A stretch of 64,000 nucleotides of DNA from Chitinophagales bacterium (lineage in GTDB: Bacteria > Bacteroidota > Bacteroidia > Chitinophagales > Saprospiraceae). Below are positions 51,168 to 60,346 of the stretch, piece by piece. Every line of letters starts with the position of its first letter. The first letter of the stretch is position 1. Location of the stretch: positions 182,773 to 246,772 of the forward strand of contig JAFLBP010000003.1 in the NCBI GenBank assembly GCA_017303875.1, given 5' to 3'. A program made the position numbers and the translations under genes. The notes under the pieces are model-generated. The model did no database searches, had not been told where the DNA came from, and worked only from the letters and a program-made list of their open reading frames with translations.

Positions 51168-52757
51168 ATGAGCGCCCGACTCAAACGCCTCTCAACCCTC
51201 GTTTCCATCCTGTCTAAGTACGGCTTTAAAGACGTGCTGGCCCGGATGAACCTGCATCCGGACAATAGCGGGCCTGAAAACGGCGGCAGCGTGTATTACC
51301 GCATCCGCATGGTTTTGCAGGAACTGGGGCCTACGTTTGTCAAACTCGGGCAGGCTTTCAGCAACCGCGAAGATATGTTGCCCAAGGGCCTCATCGAAGA
51401 ATTGCAGTACCTGCAAGACGATGTGGCCCTTGCGGACATCCCCTTGGACGCCCTGCTTGAACAGCATTTCGGCGCAGAATACCGGCAGGCTTTCCGGCAG
51501 ATCGACCCGGAACCGATGGCCGCAGCTTCTATTGCCCAGATTTATCGCGCCACCCTTGCCGACGGCGCCGAAGTGGTGCTTAAAATTAAACGTCCGGGAA
51601 TAGACGAGGTTATTGCAGCCGATTTGCTGCTGATGAAAGACCTGGCGCGTTTGCTTTGCAAACATTTTGATTTTGCACGAGATATTGAGCTGGAGCAGGC
51701 GGTACTGACCTTTGAAAAATCGCTGATTGGCGAACTTTCCCTCCTCAATGAACGCCGGAATTTAGAGCGTTTTGCCGAAAACTTTAAAAACCACCCGCAC
51801 ACGTATGTGCCGCAGGTGTACCCGCATTTGTCGGACAATGAGGTGCTGTGCATGGCGTTTGTGCAAGGCGGTAAAATCACCGATACGGCTTTTCATCAAC
51901 TGCATCAGCTCGACCCGGCGGTACTGGCCGAGCGCGGGTTTCAGTTGTTTCTCAGTCAGATACTGGACTTTGGTTTTTTCCACGCTGACCCGCATGCCGG
52001 GAATATCATGCTCGCGCCCGACGGCCGTATTGTATTCATAGACCTGGGGGCTGTGGGCAGCATTTATCCTACCGATCAGGAGCATTTGGAAGACCTTATT
52101 CTTTATTTAGCGACGCAAAATGCCGAAAAACTGATTGTATTGTTGAAAAAAATGGCCCTGCGGATTGAAGTAAAAAATGAGCTTAAGCTGCGGGACGACA
52201 TCAGCGGCATCCTGCGCATGATCCACGAAGCGCCGCTGGATCAGCTTAATCTGGCGACCCTGCTCGGCACCTTCAAGGATATACTGTTTGAAAACCGGGT
52301 GGTCATGCCGGAGTATTTTACCATTCTGGCCAGAGGTCTGGTGCTGATTGAAAGTGTGGGCCGCAACCTGAATCCTCAATTAAATATTGCCAAAAGCTTA
52401 GAGCCTTTTGTGCTGAAAGTGATGCAAAAACGCCTCAGCCCGCGTTATTTGCTGGATAAAGGTTTTACCCAACTCCGGAATATGGGGCAGGATGTCTGGC
52501 AGATTCCAATTGAATTGCGGCAACTGCTACACCAGTTGCATGCCGGCGAGCTGACGATCAAAACCCGCGACCAGGCGCAGGAGCAGCGCAATCAGATCCT
52601 GCAACAGGGTTTCCGACGCCTGAGTGCGGCGCTGCTTGGCACAGCCCTGATACTCGGTGCGGCGTTGTTATTTGCGTTTAATGCGGCGGCGGTGCTGCCC
52701 GCGTGGGTGATGCTGGTGGCGGGAGTGGGTGTTGGGATATTTGCGTTAAAAAGCTGA
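51168..52757 (+). CDS. ABC1/UbiB-family atypical kinase
   Basis: 529 residues with the ABC1 hallmark KLGQAFSNREDMLP (KxGQ motif, near residue 60), the A-rich loop EPMAAASIAQIYRA in place of a P-loop, a kinase core (MAFVQGGKITD, GFFHADPHAGNIML with the catalytic Asp, VFIDLGAVG) and two C-terminal membrane helices. UbiB-type proteins support quinone synthesis and are probably ATPases. No quinone genes are adjacent. It overlaps no gene and follows the thioredoxin by 6 nt. Confidence 0.9.
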   Translation: MSARLKRLSTLVSILSKYGFKDVLARMNLHPDNSGPENGGSVYYRIRMVLQELGPTFVKLGQAFSNREDMLPKGLIEELQYLQDDVALADIPLDALLEQHFGAEYRQAFRQIDPEPMAAASIAQIYRATLADGAEVVLKIKRPGIDEVIAADLLLMKDLARLLCKHFDFARDIELEQAVLTFEKSLIGELSLLNERRNLERFAENFKNHPHTYVPQVYPHLSDNEVLCMAFVQGGKITDTAFHQLHQLDPAVLAERGFQLFLSQILDFGFFHADPHAGNIMLAPDGRIVFIDLGAVGSIYPTDQEHLEDLILYLATQNAEKLIVLLKKMALRIEVKNELKLRDDISGILRMIHEAPLDQLNLATLLGTFKDILFENRVVMPEYFTILARGLVLIESVGRNLNPQLNIAKSLEPFVLKVMQKRLSPRYLLDKGFTQLRNMGQDVWQIPIELRQLLHQLHAGELTIKTRDQAQEQRNQILQQGFRRLSAALLGTALILGAALLFAFNAAAVLPAWVMLVAGVGVGIFALKS

Positions 52758-52801
52758 AAATATATCATTTTTCAAGATATTTGCCTCAAAAACCAATCAC
52801 T

Positions 52802-53674
52802 ATGAAACAACAATGGCTTGCCCTGATTAGCCTGGCGCTTGGCTTGAGCGCCTGTCAGGGCATTACAAAAGCACCCTGGCCAACATTTGGCAGCATTCAA
52901 AAAACCTTGCAAGGCACCTGGCGATTGAGCGCATACGACAGGGTTGGCATTAAACCAGATGCGGCCGATACTGAAGACGCCGAACTGCTCCGTGCGGCAG
53001 CAAATCAGTTGGTGGTAAAAACAGGTTCTGTGCTCAATTTTTTCCCCGACAGTACCTATACCAAAATCAGCGGCGACGGCAACTATGAACAAGGCCAGTG
53101 GCAATATATGCAGCAGGATGGGGCGCTTTTGCTTACACACAACGGGCAGACCGACACCATTCAAACAACACTTACTCAAGACCGGAAAAGCAAAACAATC
53201 ACCTTGTACGGCCGCACGACCATTGAAACTTTTTACAAAACGTATGAGCCTTTAGAGCAGTTTCGCAAAGATCCCTATCATCCGAACAACAACTCCTGGC
53301 GCATTAAGCCCCGGGAAAGCGAAACATCCGAACAATTGCAGGAGCGGCTTGGCGCGTATTTTAAACATACCGCTTATGTATTGGACGCCGCTATCATTCG
53401 CGAGCAACCATCTGTCACTTTTGTTTTTTCTCAGGGGCCGGTAAAAATCTACAATGGCGGCATCGGAATCTATCCCTACGATCAGGTGCCACAAAGCTGG
53501 AAGGATGTTCATTTTAATGAGCAGGATGCACAACGGGCGCATACCATGTATGCAACCTATTTGGAGCAGTCGAACAACTACCACGGCAAGGCCAGCGGTT
53601 TCTGGTATAAAGACGACTACGATATTCTGCTGGCAATTTATGGCGATCTAAAGGCGGGCAAATTCCCTTTGTAA
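52802..53674 (+). CDS. Lipoprotein with DUF4488-like fold, unknown function
   Basis: The ATG at 52802 gives 290 residues with a lipoprotein signal (LALISLALGLSACQG, lipobox LSAC); the longer in-frame start at 52703 would overlap the ABC1 gene. The N-terminal half resembles lipocalin-like domains (GTWRLSAYDRVG, YEQGQWQYMQQDGALLLTHNG). The C-terminal half has a conserved-looking IKPRESETSEQLQERL and YNGGIGIYPYDQVP. No family is recognised with certainty. It converges on the copper ATPase gene with only 2 nt between the two stop codons and no terminator. Confidence 0.65.
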   Translation: MKQQWLALISLALGLSACQGITKAPWPTFGSIQKTLQGTWRLSAYDRVGIKPDAADTEDAELLRAAANQLVVKTGSVLNFFPDSTYTKISGDGNYEQGQWQYMQQDGALLLTHNGQTDTIQTTLTQDRKSKTITLYGRTTIETFYKTYEPLEQFRKDPYHPNNNSWRIKPRESETSEQLQERLGAYFKHTAYVLDAAIIREQPSVTFVFSQGPVKIYNGGIGIYPYDQVPQSWKDVHFNEQDAQRAHTMYATYLEQSNNYHGKASGFWYKDDYDILLAIYGDLKAGKFPL

Positions 53675-53676
53675 CA

Positions 53677-56097
53677 TCATTTTTTCAGCAATTTCATAGC
53701 AGCCAGGTTGCCGGAAATCATGCCGAACAGCACGATGGTAACGGAGCTGAGCGGCATCAGGATTGCGGCGATGAGGGGCGACAAATGGCCACTCACGGCA
53801 TAACTCAGGCCGATGACATTGTACACAAAGGCCACCATGTAGGAGCGCTGCACGATTTTTACACCGCGGCGGGCCAGCTCTACCATTTGCGGCAGCTTAT
53901 CGAACTGATCGGCTTGCAGGATGGCGTCGCAGGCAGGCGTGAAATTGTTGGTATTTTCAGCAATCACGATGCCGAGGTCGCTTTGGCGCAGGGCGCCGGC
54001 GTCGTTGAGGCCGTCGCCGAGCATCATTACTTTGTTGCCTTTGGCTTGCAGTTCGCGGACAAAATCGAGTTTATCCTGCGGTGTGCGCTCAAAAAGCATA
54101 TCGTTGCGTTCGGGGAAAAACACCTTGAGGGTTTCGGCTTCGCGGTCTTTGTCGCCGGAGAGCAGCCAGGTTTTACCGAGTTTGCGGAAATACTCCAGTA
54201 CGTTGCGGAGGCCGCCGCGATAGCGGCTTTTTACTTCAAAATAGCCCAGTACATTACCTTCGATGGCTACGAATACGCCGGATTGTCCTTTTTCGCCGCC
54301 GGTAAATTCAGCGGAGCCGATGCGGACAAAACGGCCGTCTACGCTTCCTTCGATGCCTTCGCCGGGAATTTCGCGGAAGTTTTGGGGCATTTCGGCCGGA
54401 ATTTCAACAAGTGACTGGTACAGGCGGCGGCTCAGGGGGTGCGCGGAGTGGCGGGTGAGTGAGCGTACCGCAACTTTATCGGCGTAAGAGAGGTTTTCTG
54501 CGCCTCTGAAAATGTATTCCTGTTGTTCGACATTGGTGATGGTACCTGTTTTATCGAATACAACACTGTTGATGGCGGCAAAGGCTTCCACCACCTGATT
54601 ATTTTTGAGGTAAAAATGGTTGCGTCCTAAAATGCGCAGCACATTGCCGAGGGTAAACGGAATGGACAAAGCGATGGCGCAAGGGCAAGCCACAATCATA
54701 ATGGCGGTAAAGGCATTTACGGCAGTTACCATATCGCCATTCAATGACCAGAAGGCGAAAGACAGGGCGCCAACGCCGAGAATCAGCCAGGTAAAATAGG
54801 TGCCGGCGCGGTCGGCCAGCAGCGTTACTTCCCCTTTGGCCTCCGTTTTAAAGGCTTCATTATTCCAAAGTTGGGTGAGGTAGCTTTGCGATACACGACG
54901 TGTAAGGGAGATTTCGATACTTTCAGCAACCTGTTTACCACCGGCGTAGATACGGTCGCCGCTGTTTACTTCTACCGGCTCGGCTTCTCCGGTAACGAAG
55001 CTGTAATCGATGCGTGCCTTGCCTTTGAGCAGGATGCCATCGGCCGGGATAATTTCCTGGCTCCTGACGAGAATAATATCGCCGGGCACCAATCGCTGTA
55101 CGGGAACGGTGGTTTCGTCATCGCCCTGGCGTACGGTGGCGGCTACGGGGAAATAGGATTTATAATCGCGTTCAAAAGAGAGCTGGTGCCAGGTTTTTTG
55201 CTGGAACCACTTGCCGGTCAGGAGCAGGAAGATAAGTCCGGCAAAAGAGTCCATATATCCGGCGCCGGTATGCATCAGAATTTCATACACACTGCGGCCG
55301 AAGAGCATGATAATACCCAGTGCCAGGGGCACATCGATATTAATATGACGGTTTTTAATACCGTTCCAGGCGGAGATCAGATAGTCTTGTGCACTGTATA
55401 GCAGTACCGGAGTAGCCAGCAGAATGCTTAGCCAGCCGAAAATATTGGCGAACCAACGTTCCGACTCCATATCCATTCCCAGATACTCCGGAAAACTGAA
55501 CAGCATGACATTACCAAATGCGAAGCCTGCCAGACCGATTTGATAGAGCAGTTTGCGGCTGGTAGCTTTGGGGCGGGCGTTTTCAATATCGCCAAGGTTA
55601 ATTTCAGGAGGGTAACCTATAGAGGCCAGCAGGGCAGCCAGCTTGCGCAGGGAGCTTTGTGTAGGGTCGTACTGGATGGTGGCGGTCTTCTTGAGGAAGT
55701 TGACACGCGAATGGCTTACGCCCTGATCCAGTTTGTACAGGTGTTCCAGGAGCCAGATACAACTTACGCAGTGCATTTGGGGCAGGTAGAAGGTAACGCG
55801 CGCCACGTTGCCGTCGTTGAATTCGAGGAGTTTATCCTGAATTTCAGCATCGTCGAGGTAGGCGTAAGCGCGCGCGTCGCGGCGGTTTTTGAGGTTGAGT
55901 CCGGGCTTGTTATCGAGCGTGTAATAATCGCACATGTTGTGCGTATTGAGGATTTGGTAGGCCATTTTGCAACCTTCGCAGCAGAAGGTTTTTTCCTCCA
56001 TAACGAGGCGAATGCTTTGGCATTCATCGCCACAGTGGTAGCAATTGACTTTGGTGGCAGGACTGAGTGGTAAGGCGCTCGCAGTATTTGACGACAT
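53677..56097 (-). CDS. ccoI: Copper-translocating P1B-type ATPase, CcoI/FixI type
   Basis: I start at ATG 56097 (MSSNTASALPLS), 19 nt after a TACTTTTG -7 element (56124-56117); 806 residues. It has an N-terminal Cys-rich metal-binding part (CYHCGDEC, FCCEGCKMAYQ), an HMA domain with MHCVSCIWLLE, eight membrane helices, the CPC copper motif (VACPCAIALSI), DKTGTI phosphorylation site, HSAHPLS (HP motif) and GDGLNDAGAL. The CcoI/FixI subgroup loads copper into cbb3 oxidase. No ccoNOP genes are visible in the window, so the oxidase is elsewhere. Confidence 0.9.
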   Translation of the reverse strand: MSSNTASALPLSPATKVNCYHCGDECQSIRLVMEEKTFCCEGCKMAYQILNTHNMCDYYTLDNKPGLNLKNRRDARAYAYLDDAEIQDKLLEFNDGNVARVTFYLPQMHCVSCIWLLEHLYKLDQGVSHSRVNFLKKTATIQYDPTQSSLRKLAALLASIGYPPEINLGDIENARPKATSRKLLYQIGLAGFAFGNVMLFSFPEYLGMDMESERWFANIFGWLSILLATPVLLYSAQDYLISAWNGIKNRHINIDVPLALGIIMLFGRSVYEILMHTGAGYMDSFAGLIFLLLTGKWFQQKTWHQLSFERDYKSYFPVAATVRQGDDETTVPVQRLVPGDIILVRSQEIIPADGILLKGKARIDYSFVTGEAEPVEVNSGDRIYAGGKQVAESIEISLTRRVSQSYLTQLWNNEAFKTEAKGEVTLLADRAGTYFTWLILGVGALSFAFWSLNGDMVTAVNAFTAIMIVACPCAIALSIPFTLGNVLRILGRNHFYLKNNQVVEAFAAINSVVFDKTGTITNVEQQEYIFRGAENLSYADKVAVRSLTRHSAHPLSRRLYQSLVEIPAEMPQNFREIPGEGIEGSVDGRFVRIGSAEFTGGEKGQSGVFVAIEGNVLGYFEVKSRYRGGLRNVLEYFRKLGKTWLLSGDKDREAETLKVFFPERNDMLFERTPQDKLDFVRELQAKGNKVMMLGDGLNDAGALRQSDLGIVIAENTNNFTPACDAILQADQFDKLPQMVELARRGVKIVQRSYMVAFVYNVIGLSYAVSGHLSPLIAAILMPLSSVTIVLFGMISGNLAAMKLLKK

Positions 56098-56304
56098 AAA
56101 CCCGAATAATTTTGAGCAAAAGTAGTGCTGTGTAAATCGGGCGGGGTTGACCGTCGTCATGGGTAGGGGTGATTTTAGGCGAAGATGCAAAAGCGTTTTA
56201 AAAAATAAATAAATTGTTTTTAATTATAAAATAATATGTTTTATGTTTGCACCTGTAAGTCATTCATTTATTTGGCATTTCCGAAATCATGAAAATCAAC
56301 CCTT

Positions 56305-57357
56305 ATGCCCAAAAAGAAACACGCGCCCAAAGCTGCATTTAATGACCCTACCGACATCCGGTATTACCTGCATCATCCGCACGACAGGTATATCAGAGCA
56401 ATTTTGCAGCATCGCACGGCGGCATTGGAGATTATTGCATTTGCACTGGATGCAGCATTGCGGAATTTGATTGACCTCAGTACGCTCCAGCTCAGTAATA
56501 ATTCCTTTGTGGATGAGCAATTACAAATCAGCATTGCGGATATTTGTTATGAAGGTTTGAGCAAAACAGGAAAACCATTCCGTATTTGCCTGCTTTTTGA
56601 ACACAAGAGCGATATGCCGATACGCGGTTTGTACGAGCAATTGAATCGGTATATCAATAATATTTGGCTGGAAGATCAGAAACAAAGTCGCGCACCGACT
56701 TTATCCATACCCATATTGATTTACCACGGGCGGCAGGTGCTTATAAAGGAAACTCCTTCAACTTTGTTTCCGGATGCGCCACCTGAATTACTCCGGTTTG
56801 TACCGCTTTTCGATTATGCAATACTCGATGTTTCGGCGATGACAGAGGAGGAAATTGACCGGCTCGGCCCGAATGCCTTGCGGCATATTTTTTTGGCGCT
56901 GAAATTTAGTCGCAACGAGGCTTACCTGCGTCAGTATTGGAGAAAAGTGCTTATATTTGCACAAGTCTTTCACAACGATTCCAACCTTCAATTCATCATA
57001 AAATATACATTGCTTTATATGACCAGCGTATCTAAAACGGTTCAAAAAATCCTCGAAAACCCTGCCACCAACATGAGTGTGGAGGAAGAAGATCTGGTAT
57101 TGCCCTATGTATTTGTGAAATATCAACGCAAATACAGGAAAGAGGGCTTGGAAGAAGGCCGTAAGGAGGGCCTTAAGCTTGGCCTTGAGGAAGGTCGTCA
57201 AGAAGGTCGCCAAGAAGGTCGCCAAGAAGGTCGTCAAGAAGGGATGGCACTCTTAATTCGCAAATTCATGGCGCATCACCCTGAAATGAGCGAAGATGCC
57301 GTCGCTGCTTTTTTTGAAGTAGACCTCGAACTGGTTAAGGCCGCAAAAAAACATTAA
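56305..57357 (+). CDS. Rpn-family (YhgA-like) PD-(D/E)xK nuclease
   Basis: 350 residues of the Rpn/Transposase_31 family: N-terminal HDRYIRAIL, then the nuclease core ISIADICYEG (Asp79) and FRICLLFEHKS (Glu99, Lys101), the usual DxE-K arrangement. Rpn proteins are recombination-promoting DNA nucleases now implicated in phage defence; they are not classic transposases. The tail (about 276-311) is a run of EGRxEG/GRQEG repeats encoded by a 12-bp tandem repeat at 57190-57237. A TATGTTTG -7 element lies at 56242-56249. It is followed by a strong terminator and a palindrome. Confidence 0.85.
   Translation: MPKKKHAPKAAFNDPTDIRYYLHHPHDRYIRAILQHRTAALEIIAFALDAALRNLIDLSTLQLSNNSFVDEQLQISIADICYEGLSKTGKPFRICLLFEHKSDMPIRGLYEQLNRYINNIWLEDQKQSRAPTLSIPILIYHGRQVLIKETPSTLFPDAPPELLRFVPLFDYAILDVSAMTEEEIDRLGPNALRHIFLALKFSRNEAYLRQYWRKVLIFAQVFHNDSNLQFIIKYTLLYMTSVSKTVQKILENPATNMSVEEEDLVLPYVFVKYQRKYRKEGLEEGRKEGLKLGLEEGRQEGRQEGRQEGRQEGMALLIRKFMAHHPEMSEDAVAAFFEVDLELVKAAKKH
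57190..57237 (+). repeat. Tandem 12-bp repeat inside the Rpn gene
   Basis: Four exact-length copies of GAAGGTCGYCAA encode EGRQ four times; diverged copies lie just upstream. Copy number can change in frame, so it would vary the length of the tail without disrupting the gene. Confidence 0.85.
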
Positions 57358-57384
57358 TCGGTTGACCGGTAGCGGCAGCGTTCG

Positions 57385-57420
57385 CCCCGAAGCAGCATTT
57401 CGTCCTGCTTCGGGGTTTAT
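57385..57420 (+). terminator. Intrinsic terminator of the Rpn gene
   Basis: CCCCGAAGCAG (57385-57395) and CTGCTTCGGGG (57405-57415) form a perfect 11-bp stem with a 9-base loop, followed by TTTATTTTT. Confidence 0.88.
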
Positions 57421-57431
57421 TTTTGCTTAGC

Positions 57432-57588
57432 GCATGTTTGGGATTTTCTCACCGAGTCAAAAATGGTTCATTTTTCGCCATTTTCCACCTTTTTTCAGTC
57501 ACGTAGCCCCGGCTATGCTCCTTCAAAAAGGCAAAAACTGACAAAAAATGACTCTATTTTTGCCTTCGGCGGAAAATCCCAAACATGC
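57432..57588. repeat. 157-bp imperfect palindrome (fold-back element)
   Basis: The ends are a perfect 17-nt inverted repeat (GCATGTTTGGGATTTTC, 57432-57448 and 57572-57588). The halves stay similar right to a central TAGCC-CC-GGCTA (centre about 57510), so each arm is about 78 nt with mismatches. No coding potential is convincing. It has the look of a short non-autonomous fold-back or MITE-like element. No target-site duplication is obvious. Confidence 0.75.
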
Positions 57589-57749
57589 TCTTACCAACCG
57601 CCCCATGCTTTGTGCAACTCAACCCATCAAAACCACAATTCAGCAAAAAGCAGTAGCGACATACCTTATTTAGCCCGCATGTTTGTGCCCATCAATCGCC
57701 AATACATTACGTCCAAATCCGACGAATAAACACAAAACTACTCACCAAC

Positions 57750-60188
57750 ATGCAATCACTACTTCAACGCTTGATCTTCCTGCCGGCACTGCTCCTGTTG
57801 CCGCTGTTCATCATCCCGCAACTCCAGGCCCAAATCACCCAAACTGTGCGTGGCACGGTGCTCGACCGCCAGTCGGAATCGCCACTAATCGGAGCAACCA
57901 TTGCACTTATTACTCCAGCCGGAAGCCCTGCCCTGGGCGCCGTCTCGGATGAAAACGGACGTTTTACGCTTGCCAATGTGCCCGTTGGTCGTCAGGCTTT
58001 TCGCATCACATATCTCGGCTATTCAGAACAAAACATCCCCAATGTACTTGTCAATGCCGGTCGCGAAACCGTACTCGACATACGCCTCGAAGAGTCGCTT
58101 AATGCCATGAAAGAGGTGGTCGTTTCGGCCAAAGTGGACAAAGACAAGCCTGTCAACGAATTGGCAACCGTATCGGCGCGCCAGTTTAACCTGGAAGAAG
58201 TAATGCGCTATTCCGGCGGTCGCAACGACGTGGCCAAGCTCGTGGCCAACTTCGCCGGAGTTGCGGCCAACAACGACGGCCGCAACGACATCATCATTCG
58301 CGGCAACTCCCCTACCGGCGTGCTCTGGCGTATGGAAGGTATCCCGATTCCCAATCCCAACCACTTTGCCACACTGGGAACTACCGGCGGCCCTGTTTCG
58401 GCCCTGAACACAAACCTGATTGCCAATTCTGATTTTCTCACCGGCGCTTTCCCTGCTGAATACGGCAATGCACTGGCCGGCGTGTTCGACATCAACCTGC
58501 GCACCGGTAACCAGGAGCGCTACGAGGGAACTTTTCAAATTGGCGCATTTTCCGGCCTGGAAGCGATGGTTGAAGGCCCGATGCTGAAAAAGAATAATGG
58601 TTCCTTTGTCGCCGCTTACCGCCACTCGTTTGTTGAACTGGCTGATGCTGCAGGATTGGAATTCGGCACCTCCGCCGTGCCGCGTTATAAGGACTTAAGT
58701 TTCAATTTTGATTTTGGCAACACCAAAGCGGGCAAATTCTCCCTTTTCGGCATCGCCGCAAACAGCAATATTGATTTTATCGGCGCTGAACTCGACAGCA
58801 CCGACCTTTGGGCAGAAACCGGTGAAAATGCCTATAACACTTCCCGTTTTGGCGTTTTAGGCATCAAACACAACCTGCTGCTCAACGACCACTCCTACCT
58901 GCGCACGGTGGTCAGCGGCAGCTACACCGGTGTAACCTATGAAGAAGACGACATCAGCAACGCCGAGCCTTTTCGTCAGGTAGAAGTTGAAGACAAGCTC
59001 GCCGTACTGCGTTTGTCCAGCTTTTATCAAAATAAAATCAGCGCCCGCTTCACCTTGCGTGCCGGCATTTTAGCCCAGCAACAAGGCTTGCAAACCAGCG
59101 TTCGGGTGCGCGAAAACACGCAGGATTGGGACGGCGATGGCGTACGCGACTGGGTCACGCAACGCGATTTTGACGGCATTGTCAACCTGCTTGAAACTTA
59201 TGCTCAGGGGCAGTATCGCCTGAATGAACAGTTAACCCTAAATGCGGGCCTGCATGCGATGTACAGCCCGCGTGCCGATGAAAAATCAAACTGGTCGGAT
59301 GGCAAATGGGCCGTGGAACCACGCGCAGCACTCAACTGGCAATTTGCACCGCGCCACCGATTCAATGTAGGCTACGGTCTGCACAACCAGACCCAGCCTT
59401 TGCCCGTTTACTTTTACCGCACCCGCCTCAGCGACGGCAGTTTTGTGCCCTCCAATCAAAATCTTGGATTTACCAGCAATCACCACCTCGTATTGGGGTA
59501 TGCCTTCAAGCCCGACAACTACTGGCGCATCAAGGTGGAAGCTTATTATCAATGGATTAATAATGCCCCGATTGATCCTTATGCCTCTTCTTTTTCACTG
59601 CTTAATGCCGGCGCCGACTTCATCTTCCCCGAACGCGGTAACCTTGTGAATGAAGGTACTGGCGCCAACCGCGGCGTAGAACTGACTTTGGAGAAATTCT
59701 TCAACAAAGGCTGGTATGCGCTGAGTACCATCAGCGTATTCAAATCGACGTATGAAGGCAGCGACGGCGTGGAGCGCAGCACCGCTTTCGACGGCCGTTA
59801 CGTGGCAAATTTCTTAGCCGGCAAAGAATTTAAAATAGGCAGCAGCGGCCGACGCACCCTGACCCTCGACAGCAAACTGACCGCAGCCGGTGGCCGGCCA
59901 TACACGCCTGTCAATCTGGACGCCAGTCGCGCAGCCGGTCAGGAGGTGCTGTACGAAGACCGCGCCTTCAGCGAGCGTATGGATAGCTATTTCCGCTGGG
60001 ATGTCAAGTTCGGCTTCCGGCTCAACTCCCCGAAACGCAAGCTGGCACAGACTTTTTTCTTAGATTTCCAGAATGTGACCAACCACGAGAATATCTTTGC
60101 CATGCGCTATAACACCGAAGCTGGCGCCGTTGGCCGTGTGAATCAAATCGGATTCTTCCCCGATATTCTGTACCGGGTTGAATTCTAG
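57750..60188 (+). CDS. TonB-dependent receptor
   Basis: 812 residues with a signal peptide (LPALLLLPLFIIPQLQAQ), a carboxypeptidase-like domain (VRGTVLDRQSESPLIGATI), a plug (VVVSAKVDKDKPVNE, NDIIIRGNSPTGVLWRMEG) and a barrel ending in ILYRVEF with the terminal Phe of outer-membrane proteins. The substrate is unknown. It is directly upstream of a LytS/LytTR pair on the same strand, separated by an iterated-word inverted repeat. Whether they form a signalling unit is open. Confidence 0.88.
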   Translation: MQSLLQRLIFLPALLLLPLFIIPQLQAQITQTVRGTVLDRQSESPLIGATIALITPAGSPALGAVSDENGRFTLANVPVGRQAFRITYLGYSEQNIPNVLVNAGRETVLDIRLEESLNAMKEVVVSAKVDKDKPVNELATVSARQFNLEEVMRYSGGRNDVAKLVANFAGVAANNDGRNDIIIRGNSPTGVLWRMEGIPIPNPNHFATLGTTGGPVSALNTNLIANSDFLTGAFPAEYGNALAGVFDINLRTGNQERYEGTFQIGAFSGLEAMVEGPMLKKNNGSFVAAYRHSFVELADAAGLEFGTSAVPRYKDLSFNFDFGNTKAGKFSLFGIAANSNIDFIGAELDSTDLWAETGENAYNTSRFGVLGIKHNLLLNDHSYLRTVVSGSYTGVTYEEDDISNAEPFRQVEVEDKLAVLRLSSFYQNKISARFTLRAGILAQQQGLQTSVRVRENTQDWDGDGVRDWVTQRDFDGIVNLLETYAQGQYRLNEQLTLNAGLHAMYSPRADEKSNWSDGKWAVEPRAALNWQFAPRHRFNVGYGLHNQTQPLPVYFYRTRLSDGSFVPSNQNLGFTSNHHLVLGYAFKPDNYWRIKVEAYYQWINNAPIDPYASSFSLLNAGADFIFPERGNLVNEGTGANRGVELTLEKFFNKGWYALSTISVFKSTYEGSDGVERSTAFDGRYVANFLAGKEFKIGSSGRRTLTLDSKLTAAGGRPYTPVNLDASRAAGQEVLYEDRAFSERMDSYFRWDVKFGFRLNSPKRKLAQTFFLDFQNVTNHENIFAMRYNTEAGAVGRVNQIGFFPDILYRVEF

Positions 60189-60333
60189 GGTTCGGAGGTT
60201 CAGGGTTCGGAGGTTCGGGGTTCAGCTACTGTTTAAATTTCTGTGGCATTGAGGCGCCCTTACACGTCTTTCAAAACCTCCGAACCCCAAACCCTGAACC
60301 TCCAAACCCCGAACCTCCAAACCCCGAACCTTT
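60188..60333. repeat. Inverted repeat of iterated GGTTCGG / CCGAACC words
   Basis: 60188-60225 iterates GGTTCGGA-like words four times. 60277-60333 carries the inverse (CCTCCGAACC, then AACCTCCAAACCCCG about three times). The arms are about 38 and 55 nt with a 50-nt loop. It starts at the last base of the receptor gene and ends 13 nt before the LytS start. Confidence 0.8.
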
Positions 60334-60346
60334 AAGCAGTACTAAT

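Noticed and set aside
56305..57357. Insertion-sequence transposase
   Set aside because: The family is sometimes named transposase, but the motifs are of the Rpn PD-(D/E)xK nuclease type and no terminal inverted repeats flank the gene.
57463..57729. 88-codon plus-strand ORF
   Set aside because: Much of it lies inside the palindrome at 57432-57588 and it shows no protein-like signal.
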